Shown in pieces: positions 58,070-64,000 of a stretch of DNA of 64,000 bases (positions within the stretch are counted from its first letter, which is position 1; each line of letters begins with the position of its first letter). Where the stretch lies: positions 496,001 through 560,000 of the forward strand of contig NZ_AYTO01000034.1 in assembly GCF_000507145.1 (NCBI RefSeq). The letters run 5' to 3'. Under the pieces are notes generated by a model. That model did no database searches. It saw only the letters and a list, made by a program, of their open reading frames with translations, and was not told where the DNA came from. Position numbers and translations under genes: made by a program. Source of the DNA: Bacillus tequilensis KCTC 13622. GTDB taxonomy: Bacteria > Bacillota > Bacilli > Bacillales > Bacillaceae.

Positions 58070-60319
58070 ATGAAAAAGAAATCACTGACTGAGCTCATTT
58101 CTGAGTTAAAAGGAAATGAAAATGTGGTGAATTGGCATGAAATAGAGCCTCGTGAAGCAAAAACAAGGCCAATGCCTGAAAATATCGACGAGAGAATAAA
58201 AGCAGCCCTTTCGAAAAGGGGCATAGATGCACTATATACCCACCAATACTCCGCTTTCCAATATGTGCAAAAAGGAGAAAGCATCGTTACCGTAACGCCA
58301 ACCGCATCGGGAAAAACGTTATGCTACAATCTCCCTGTCCTGCAGTCTATAGCTCAAGACGAAACAAATCGGGCGCTATATTTATTTCCAACTAAAGCGC
58401 TGGCACAAGACCAAAAGAGCGAGCTAAATGAAATCATTGATGAAATGGGCATTGATATTAAAAGCTTTACATATGACGGGGATACGTCTCCTGCAATCAG
58501 GCAAAAGGTGAGAAAAGCAGGTCATATTGTCATTACAAATCCCGATATGCTGCATTCTGCCATTCTTCCGCATCATACGAAATGGGTCAGTTTGTTTGAG
58601 AATCTTAAGTATATCGTCATCGATGAGCTTCATACGTATCGAGGTGTGTTCGGGAGCCATGTGGCGAATGTGATCCGGCGGCTGAAGCGGATCTGCCGGT
58701 TTTATGGCAGTGATCCGGTTTTTATTTGTACTTCCGCAACGATTGCCAACCCGAAGGAATTGGGGGAGCAGCTGACAGGTCAGCCGATGCGGCTGGTTGA
58801 TGACAATGGTGCCCCGAGCGGACGCAAGCACTTCGTATTTTATAATCCGCCGATTGTAAACAAACCGCTGAATATTAGAAAGAGCGCAACCGCAGAAGTG
58901 AATGAACTGGCGAAAGAGTTTCTGAAAAACAAAGTGCAGACGATTGTTTTTGCCAGAAGCAGAGTACGGGTGGAAATTATTTTAAGCCATATTCAGGACC
59001 TTGTGAAAAAAGAGATTGGAACAAAGTCAATCAGAGGCTATCGGGGAGGCTATCTTCCGAAAGAGCGAAGAGAAATCGAAAGAGGTCTGAGAGAAGGCGA
59101 GATTGTAGGGGTAGTCAGTACGAATGCCTTAGAGCTCGGTGTTGATATCGGCCAGCTGCAAGTGTGTGTGATGACGGGTTATCCCGGAAGTGTGGCAAGT
59201 GCTTGGCAGCAGGCGGGACGAGCCGGCAGAAGGCATGGAGAGTCTTTGATTATTATGGTCGCCAATTCAACGCCGATCGATCAATATATTGTGCGCCATC
59301 CTGAATATTTCTTTAACCGGTCGCCGGAATCTGCAAGAATCAATCCGGAGAATTTGATTATTTTGGTAGACCACTTAAAGTGTGCGGCTTATGAGCTTCC
59401 TTTTAGAGCTGATGAAGAGTTCGGGCCGATGGATGTAAGTGATATTCTTGAGTATCTTCAAGAAGAGGCCGTTCTACACCGGAACGGCGAACGGTATCAT
59501 TGGGCAAGTGAATCATTTCCTGCATCCAATATCAGTTTGCGTTCCGCATCACAAGAAAATGTCGTCATTGTTGATCAATCAGACATTGCGAGTGTAAGAA
59601 TTATCGGTGAAATGGATCGTTTTAGCGCGATGACGCTTTTGCATGATGAAGCGATTTATTTGCATGAAGGGGTTCAATATCAGGTAGAAAAACTCGATTG
59701 GGACCATAAAAAAGCTTATGTTAGAAAAGTCGATGTCGAATATTATACGGATGCCAACCTGGCAGTACAGCTGAAGGTTTTAGAAATTGATAAAACGAAG
59801 GAAAAAAGCCGTACGTCATTGCACTACGGTGATGTTACTGTCAATGCCTTGCCGACCATTTTTAAAAAAATTAAAATGACCACTTTTGAAAACATTGGGT
59901 CTGGTCCTATTCATTTGCCGGAAGAAGAACTGCATACAAGTGCGGCTTGGCTCGAAATCAAAACCGCAAACGAAGACATCGAGGAAAAGACGCTGGAACA
60001 GCTGCTTCTCGGCATTTCAAATGTGCTGCAGCATATTGTCCCTGTGTATATCATGTGTGACCGCAACGATGTTCATGTTGTTTCTCAAATTAAAGCAGCG
60101 CATACCGGATTGCCGACGATCTTTTTATATGATCATTATCCGGGCGGTATCGGATTGGCAGAGGAAGTTTTTAAACGTTTTTCAGACATTAATGAAGCGG
60201 CGAAACAGCTCATCAAACAATGTCCTTGTCATGACGGCTGTCCGTCTTGTATAGGTACCGAAATAGACGGAATAAAAGCAAAGGAAGGAATTTTGCAGCT
60301 GCTGGATCAAATGTCGTAA
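58070..60319 (+). CDS. mrfA: DNA repair helicase MrfA (YprA)
   Basis: 749 aa, a superfamily 2 DEXH helicase. P-loop TPTASGKTLCYN (around 75-86), DELH box VIDELHTYRG, motif VI QQAGRAGRR, and a C-terminal DUF1998 domain with a four-cysteine zinc site CPCHDGCPSCIG near residue 724. MrfA and the nuclease MrfB were reported in B. subtilis as a UvrABC-independent excision pathway for mitomycin C damage. mrfB begins 15 bases downstream. ATG follows AAGAGGTGTAAAGA. No LexA box is seen. Confidence 0.95.
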   Translation: MKKKSLTELISELKGNENVVNWHEIEPREAKTRPMPENIDERIKAALSKRGIDALYTHQYSAFQYVQKGESIVTVTPTASGKTLCYNLPVLQSIAQDETNRALYLFPTKALAQDQKSELNEIIDEMGIDIKSFTYDGDTSPAIRQKVRKAGHIVITNPDMLHSAILPHHTKWVSLFENLKYIVIDELHTYRGVFGSHVANVIRRLKRICRFYGSDPVFICTSATIANPKELGEQLTGQPMRLVDDNGAPSGRKHFVFYNPPIVNKPLNIRKSATAEVNELAKEFLKNKVQTIVFARSRVRVEIILSHIQDLVKKEIGTKSIRGYRGGYLPKERREIERGLREGEIVGVVSTNALELGVDIGQLQVCVMTGYPGSVASAWQQAGRAGRRHGESLIIMVANSTPIDQYIVRHPEYFFNRSPESARINPENLIILVDHLKCAAYELPFRADEEFGPMDVSDILEYLQEEAVLHRNGERYHWASESFPASNISLRSASQENVVIVDQSDIASVRIIGEMDRFSAMTLLHDEAIYLHEGVQYQVEKLDWDHKKAYVRKVDVEYYTDANLAVQLKVLEIDKTKEKSRTSLHYGDVTVNALPTIFKKIKMTTFENIGSGPIHLPEEELHTSAAWLEIKTANEDIEEKTLEQLLLGISNVLQHIVPVYIMCDRNDVHVVSQIKAAHTGLPTIFLYDHYPGGIGLAEEVFKRFSDINEAAKQLIKQCPCHDGCPSCIGTEIDGIKAKEGILQLLDQMS

Positions 60320-60334
60320 GGAGGGAGGTCAGAG

Positions 60335-61585
60335 ATGTCATTAAAAGGGAAGCTCCAGCGAATGAAAAAGCACATGGTGCTCGACGAAGGAGAACATACA
60401 ATAGAAGCGGGCAAACAAGAAAACCAATTCGCTCAAAATCATGCTGATATCCCGTTTTTAGAAGAGTGGGAGGCTTTTGGCATGAAGCCTTTTTTCTTCG
60501 AAGATGAATACTGCCTCATCAGAGAAGTAGAATATCCGCTTTCTCACCACCACGGATTATACAGTTTTTCTGAGCTTGATGAAGTGATCACATTGTGGAA
60601 TCAAAGCAGCCTGTCGCATACGTTGTCAGCAAAAGGGTATAACAAAAACAGCCTCTTTTTCTTTGATACGGAAACAACCGGTCTTGGAGGCGGCGCCGGA
60701 AACACCATTTTTTTGCTTGGCCATGCGAGAGTATATGAAGACCGAGTGACAGTCAAACAGCATCTTTTGCCTAAACCGGGGAATGAAGTCGCTTTGTATC
60801 AAAGCTTTTTAAGCGAGGTTGACATTACATCACTTGTAACCTACAACGGAAAAGCCTTTGATTGGCCGCAGGTGAAAACAAGGCACACCTTGATCCGTGA
60901 CAGACTTCCGAAGCTTCCGGAGTACGGCCACTTTGACCTTTTGCATGGAGCAAGACGCCTGTGGAAACATAAAATGGACCGCGTATCTCTCGGCACGGTT
61001 GAAAAAGAGGAGCTCGGCATCCGCAGACAAGAAGACACACCTGGCTACTTGGCGCCAATGCTTTACTTTCATTTTATTAAAGCGCAAGAGCCGGACCTTC
61101 TAAAAGGTGTCCTGCATCATAACGAAATAGATGTGTTATCGCTTATTTCATTGTACATTCATATGTCTAAAAAAATTCTTTCAGAATCAGTCCCAAAAGA
61201 ACACAATGAAGCTTATGCCATGGCCAAATGGTTTATGGCCCATAAAGAAACGGATCAAGCGGTCAAACAGCTCGAAAAGCTTATAGAAAAACCGTTTGCG
61301 GATCAGGATAGTGCCCGGCTGGATTTATCGCTCCTGTATAAAAAACAAAACCGCCTGGAGGAAGCAGTGCCGCTTTGGGAAATGCTGTCCCGCTCGCAAA
61401 ATCAGAAATGCAGATATGCTGCTGTGATAGAGCTTGCGAAATATTTAGAGCATAAGAAAAAAGCGTTCGGGAAAGCATTGCATGTAACAGAACAATTACT
61501 TAGTGATTCGGCATTTTTATCAGAAAAAGAAACCGAAAAACTGTATGTGAGAATCGCCCGGCTGAAGAGGAAATATTCCTCTTAA
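60335..61585 (+). CDS. mrfB: Exonuclease MrfB (YprB)
   Basis: 416 aa, the nuclease partner of MrfA. The RNase H-like exonuclease core shows FFFDTETTGLGGG (about 108-120), TYNGKAFDWPQVKTRH and HHNEIDVLSL (His and Asp of the DEDDh set). The last 130 residues are TPR-like repeats. ATG follows AAGGAGGGAGGTCAGAG. A perfect hairpin AAGAGGAA-ATA-TTCCTCTT lies over its final codons and stop, without a T-tract; it may protect the message. Confidence 0.93.
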   Translation: MSLKGKLQRMKKHMVLDEGEHTIEAGKQENQFAQNHADIPFLEEWEAFGMKPFFFEDEYCLIREVEYPLSHHHGLYSFSELDEVITLWNQSSLSHTLSAKGYNKNSLFFFDTETTGLGGGAGNTIFLLGHARVYEDRVTVKQHLLPKPGNEVALYQSFLSEVDITSLVTYNGKAFDWPQVKTRHTLIRDRLPKLPEYGHFDLLHGARRLWKHKMDRVSLGTVEKEELGIRRQEDTPGYLAPMLYFHFIKAQEPDLLKGVLHHNEIDVLSLISLYIHMSKKILSESVPKEHNEAYAMAKWFMAHKETDQAVKQLEKLIEKPFADQDSARLDLSLLYKKQNRLEEAVPLWEMLSRSQNQKCRYAAVIELAKYLEHKKKAFGKALHVTEQLLSDSAFLSEKETEKLYVRIARLKRKYSS

Positions 61586-61658
61586 ATATTCCCCGGGAAA
61601 GCGCAAAAGACGACTTGTTTCGCCATGAATTTTTTTTGCTGAATTCACATTGATTTTG

Positions 61659-61687
61659 TTGTAGAATAGCGGCGAATCCTGTAAAAT
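61659..61687 (+). promoter_or_regulatory. SigA-like promoter of the 31-residue peptide gene
   Basis: TTGTAG (61659-61664), 17-bp spacer, TAAAAT (61682-61687), 31 bases before the start codon. Confidence 0.45.
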
Positions 61688-61718
61688 AACGTTAGTTATT
61701 TTTAAAGGGAGAGTTGGT

Positions 61719-61814
61719 ATGTATAAGGGTGTTTTTTACTTGTTCTTTGTTGTGGTATTTTTGATTGCTTTTGTGTTTACAAACTTTAAAGACAGTTTAA
61801 TTGTACACTTTTAA
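61719..61814 (+). CDS. 31-residue single-helix membrane peptide
   Basis: Not in the usual ORF size range. AAAGGGAGAG lies six bases before ATG. The peptide begins MYKGVFYLFFVVVFLIAFVF and ends TNFKDSLIVHF: one basic residue, a continuous membrane helix (residues 5-21) and a short polar tail. It has its own plausible promoter, and its stop codon overlaps a GerE box that belongs to cotD. I do not recognise a named gene. It could be a real small membrane protein or a chance frame in a leader; the ribosome site favours the former. Confidence 0.55.
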   Translation: MYKGVFYLFFVVVFLIAFVFTNFKDSLIVHF

Positions 61815-61825
61815 AATAGGTCTTT
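61814..61825 (+). promoter_or_regulatory. GerE box upstream of cotD
   Basis: AAATAGGTCTTT fits the GerE consensus RWWTRGGYNNYY at every position. GerE is known to activate cotD late in sporulation. Confidence 0.7.
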
Positions 61826-61838
61826 GTATTAGAACATG

Positions 61839-61861
61839 TACCCCTTATTTTTCATAGCATA
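61839..61861 (+). promoter_or_regulatory. SigK promoter of cotD
   Basis: TACC (61839-61842) and CATAGCATA (61853-61861) match the sigma K -35 (AC core) and -10 (CATANNNTA) elements. cotD is a mother-cell sigma K gene. Confidence 0.65.
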
Positions 61862-61896
61862 GTATTGTAATAAAGTTATGGAAAGGGGATCTTATC

Positions 61897-62118
61897 ATGT
61901 ACCACTGCAGACCGCACGTGATGGCGCCAATTGTCCATCCTACGCATTGCTGTGAGCACCATACGTTTTCCAATACTGTCGTGCCGCATATTCATCCACA
62001 GCATACGACAAATGTAAATCATCATCATTTTGATCATGTTCACTACTATCCACACACTTACTCTAGCTATGATCCGACAACACATCAGCATTTTCAGGCA
62101 GGAAAACCTTGCTGCTAG
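61897..62118 (+). CDS. cotD: Inner spore coat protein CotD
   Basis: 73 aa, exceptionally rich in His (18), with Pro, Thr and Cys: MYHCRPHVMAPIVHPTHCC at the start and HFQAGKPCC at the end. Deposited in the inner coat late in sporulation. ATG follows GAAAGGGGATCTTATC. The 168 protein, as I remember it, ends in GKPCCDY, so this one stops two residues earlier. Histidine pairs may bind metals and cysteines may cross-link; both are inference. Controlled by sigma K and GerE sites upstream. Confidence 0.93.
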   Translation: MYHCRPHVMAPIVHPTHCCEHHTFSNTVVPHIHPQHTTNVNHHHFDHVHYYPHTYSSYDPTTHQHFQAGKPCC

Positions 62119-62156
62119 TATTGAATCGGCAGACTGATTGGTGAAACATGCAACAA

Positions 62157-62190
62157 TAAAAATGGGGCCCTAAAGGGGACCCCATTTTTT
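62157..62190 (+). terminator. Terminator of cotD
   Basis: AAAATGGGG-CC and GG-CCCCATTTT with a CTAAAG loop region, followed by TT. Confidence 0.85.
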
Positions 62191-62206
62191 AAAAGCAGGT
62201 GAAAAT

Positions 62207-62749
62207 TTGAAAGTATTGGCTATTACGGGATATAAACCGTTTGAATTGGGGATTTTTAAGCAGGATGATAAAGCGCTGTATTACATAAAAAAAGCGATCA
62301 AAAACCGGCTGATCGGATTTCTGGATGAGGGCTTAGAGTGGATTTTAATATCGGGCCAGCTTGGAGCCGAACTGTGGGCTGCTGAAACTGCTTATGACCT
62401 GCAGGAGGAATACCCAGATTTAAAGGTAGCTGTGATTACCCCTTTTTACGAGCAGGAAAAGAACTGGAAAGAGCCTAATAAAGAGCTTTATGAAGCGGTT
62501 CTGGCACAGGCCGACTATGAAGAGAGCTTGACTCACAGGCCCTATGAAAGCCCGCTTCAGTTTAAACAAAAAAATCAGTTCTTTATAGAAAAATCAGACG
62601 CCTTGCTGCTGTTATATGATCCTGAGAAGGAAGGATCTCCAAGGTACATGCTTGAAACGGCTGAAAAGAGACGCGAACAGGATGGTTATCCCATTTACTT
62701 TATTACAATGGATGACTTGAGAGTGACAGTAGAGGAAGACAGCTACTAA
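62207..62749 (+). CDS. ypsA: UPF0398 / DUF1273 protein YpsA (SLOG fold)
   Basis: 180 aa, start TTG 62207 ([17 protein letters not shown]) behind GCAGGTGAAAAT. Rossmann-like SLOG-family fold: ITGYK near the N-terminus, [16 protein letters not shown] (the glycine-containing nucleotide-binding loop, about 48-63) and a DALLLLYD strand. SLOG proteins bind nucleotides or related ligands. Overproduction of YpsA has been reported to disturb cell division and relate to oxidative stress in B. subtilis. It stands next to gpsB, another division gene. Confidence 0.88.
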   Translation: MKVLAITGYKPFELGIFKQDDKALYYIKKAIKNRLIGFLDEGLEWILISGQLGAELWAAETAYDLQEEYPDLKVAVITPFYEQEKNWKEPNKELYEAVLAQADYEESLTHRPYESPLQFKQKNQFFIEKSDALLLLYDPEKEGSPRYMLETAEKRREQDGYPIYFITMDDLRVTVEEDSY

Positions 62750-62828
62750 ATAACAACAAGAGAAATTTGACAACCGTTCAGATTTCTGAAAAAATAGATG
62801 TGATGATTCACGATACGAGGTGAAAAAG

Positions 62829-63125
62829 ATGCTTGCTGATAAAGTAAAGCTTTCTGCGAAAGAAATTTTGGAAAAAGAATTTAAAACAGGCGTTAGAGGC
62901 TACAAGCAAGAAGACGTTGACAAATTTTTAGATATGATTATTAAGGATTATGAAACCTTCCATCAAGAAATCGAAGAACTGCAGCAGGAAAATCTGCAGC
63001 TGAAAAAACAGCTTGAAGAAGCCAGCAAGAAACAGCCTGTGCAATCTAACACAACGAACTTTGATATTTTAAAACGGCTGTCCAACTTAGAAAAGCACGT
63101 TTTTGGCAGCAAGCTTTATGATTGA
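62829..63125 (+). CDS. gpsB: Cell-division adaptor GpsB
   Basis: 98 aa from ATG 62829 ([18 protein letters not shown]) behind CGAGGTGAAAAAG; the in-frame ATG at 62820 is within that site. DivIVA-like N-terminal domain with the membrane-contacting loop [18 protein letters not shown], a coiled coil (about 35-70), then a linker and a C-terminal trimerising helix [18 protein letters not shown]. It shuttles PBP1 (ponA here) between septum and side wall. The stretch from its stop to rnpB is only 58 bases and carries the rnpB promoter. Confidence 0.96.
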   Translation: MLADKVKLSAKEILEKEFKTGVRGYKQEDVDKFLDMIIKDYETFHQEIEELQQENLQLKKQLEEASKKQPVQSNTTNFDILKRLSNLEKHVFGSKLYD

Positions 63126-63147
63126 TCGCGCTTGAAAAAAATGGCGC

Positions 63148-63176
63148 TTGTAAATTGCAATCAGTTGTTATATAAT
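63148..63176 (+). promoter_or_regulatory. SigA promoter of rnpB
   Basis: TTGTAA (63148-63153), 17-bp spacer, consensus TATAAT (63171-63176). The predicted start falls on the first base of mature RNase P RNA. Confidence 0.75.
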
Positions 63177-63183
63177 AATTGTT

Positions 63184-63586
63184 GTTCTTAACGTTCGGGT
63201 AATCGCTGCAGATCTTGAATCTGTAGAGGAAAGTCCATGCTCGCACGGTGCTGAGATGCCCGTAGTGTTCGTGCCTAGCGAAGTCATAAGCTAGGGCAGC
63301 CTTTTAGAGGCTGACGGCAGGAAAAAAGCCTACGTCCTTTGGATATGGCTGAGTATCCTTGAAAGTGCCACAGTGACGAAGTCTCACTAGAAATGGTGAG
63401 AGTGGAACGCGGTAAACCCCTCGAGCGAGAAACCCAAATTTTGGTAGGGGAACCTTCTTAACGGAATTCAACGGAGAGAAGGACAGAATGCTTTCTGTAG
63501 ATAGATGATTGCCGCCCGAGTACGAGGTGATGAGCCGTTTGCAGTACGACGGAACAAAACATGGCTTACAGAACGTTAGACCACTT
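63184..63586 (+). ncRNA. rnpB: RNase P RNA, class B
   Basis: The catalytic RNA of RNase P, which cuts the 5' leader from tRNA precursors. The sequence begins GTTCTTAACGTTCGGGTAAT and ends GAACGTTAGACCACTT, with the P4 core element GAGGAAAGTCCATGC, the GGCAGGAAAAAAGCC specificity-region motif and AAACCCAAATTTTGGTAGGGG. It is 403 nt against 401 in 168 by my recollection; the extra bases fall in two peripheral loops (see findings). Class B architecture is diagnostic for Bacillus and relatives. Confidence 0.97.
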
Positions 63587-63601
63587 ACATTTAAAATGAT
63601 G

Positions 63602-63634
63602 AAAACAAGCTCTCCCGTATAAGGAGAGCTTTTA
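63602..63634 (+). terminator. Terminator of rnpB
   Basis: AAGCTCTCC and GGAGAGCTT around CGTATAA, followed by TTAT. Confidence 0.8.
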
Positions 63635-63673
63635 TCTTGAAAAGAGAAAAGTTTTAACAGACAGGGTGATACG

Positions 63674-64000
63674 ATGAAGAAGTATACACTAATAGCAACG
63701 GCGCCGATGGGCATTGAAGCTGTTGTCGCAAAGGAAGTACGAGATTTAGGATACGAATACCAGGTTGATAACGGAAAAGTGATATTTGAAGGTGATGCGC
63801 TTGCCATCTGCCGTGCAAACCTTTGGCTTAGAACGGCCGACCGGATAAAAGTTCAGGTTGCTTCTTTTAAAGCGAAAACGTTCGATGAACTGTTTGAAAA
63901 AACGAAAGCGATTAACTGGTGCTCATTTATACCTGAAAACGGGAAGTTCCCTGTCATCGGGAAATCAGTGAAATCAACACTTGCAAGCGTCCCTGACTGT
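63674..64000 (+). CDS. ypsC: THUMP-domain rRNA methyltransferase YpsC, N-terminal fragment
   Basis: Starts at ATG 63674 behind ACAGGGTGATACG and stays open for 109 codons to the window edge. The N-terminus (MKKYTLIATAPMGIEAVVAK, then NLWLRTADRIKVQVASF) is that of RlmL/YpsC-type 23S rRNA guanine-N2 methyltransferases, with a THUMP RNA-binding domain first; the methyltransferase domain lies outside the window. The place after rnpB and gpsB matches B. subtilis ypsC. Confidence 0.88.
   Translation, partial: MKKYTLIATAPMGIEAVVAKEVRDLGYEYQVDNGKVIFEGDALAICRANLWLRTADRIKVQVASFKAKTFDELFEKTKAINWCSFIPENGKFPVIGKSVKSTLASVPDC

Overview
The window is a 64-kb stretch of core chromosome from a member of the Bacillus subtilis group. 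Gene content and order match the ypfD-fni-...-gpsB-rnpB-ypsC segment of B. subtilis 168 as I remember it. Many proteins (TrpE, TrpD, TrpF, AroE, DinG) differ from the 168 versions at several percent of positions, so this is probably a sister species or subspecies rather than 168 itself. Supporting traits are sporulation genes (spoIVA, sspM, cotD), strong Shine-Dalgarno sequences, frequent TTG and GTG starts, a class B RNase P RNA and the 12-gene aromatic supraoperon. I see no insertion sequence, prophage, CRISPR array, tRNA or rRNA.

Layout. 1-9.4 kb: end of ypfD, fni, ypzI (minus), the yphA-yphB-ypzH membrane cassette, der, gpsA, a structured non-coding spacer, yphE, yphF, spoIVA and hbs. 9.5-13.6 kb: folE-mtrB, the hepS-menG-hepT menaquinone cluster, ndk. 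13.8-27 kb: cheR, then aroF-aroB-aroH-trpEDCFBA-hisC-tyrA-aroE, with the TRAP-controlled trp leader between aroH and trpE. mtrB encodes TRAP, so regulator and target lie 7 kb apart. 27-34 kb: ypiA-ypiB-ypiF, the cytochrome bc complex qcrABC, ypjA, ypjB, ypjC (minus). 34.4-40 kb: ypjD-dapB-mgsA-bshB1-bshA-cca-birA, joining lysine synthesis, methylglyoxal synthesis and bacillithiol synthesis. 40-42.3 kb: panBCD behind a structured leader with a terminator (pan RNA motif). 42.4-50.6 kb: dinG, ypmA, ypmB, aspB, asnS, dnaD, nth, ypoC. 50.7-54.1 kb: ponA and recU on the minus strand. 54.1-58 kb: a patchwork of small genes on both strands (yppC, sspM, yppD, yppE, yppF, yppG, ypqA, ypqE). 58-64 kb: mrfAB (DNA repair), an unlabelled 31-residue membrane peptide, cotD, ypsA, gpsB, rnpB and the start of ypsC.

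The best leads for new biology are in RNA and small genes. Between gpsA and yphE three successive hairpins lead into an intrinsic terminator, with a possible alternative pairing. The hbs 5' and 3' untranslated regions are perfectly complementary over 11 nt. The TRAP site has ten triplets where 168 has eleven. A SigB-like promoter sits just ahead of a terminator between ndk and cheR. A GerE box overlaps the stop codon of a tiny membrane-peptide gene upstream of cotD. Apart from these the region is conserved housekeeping DNA.
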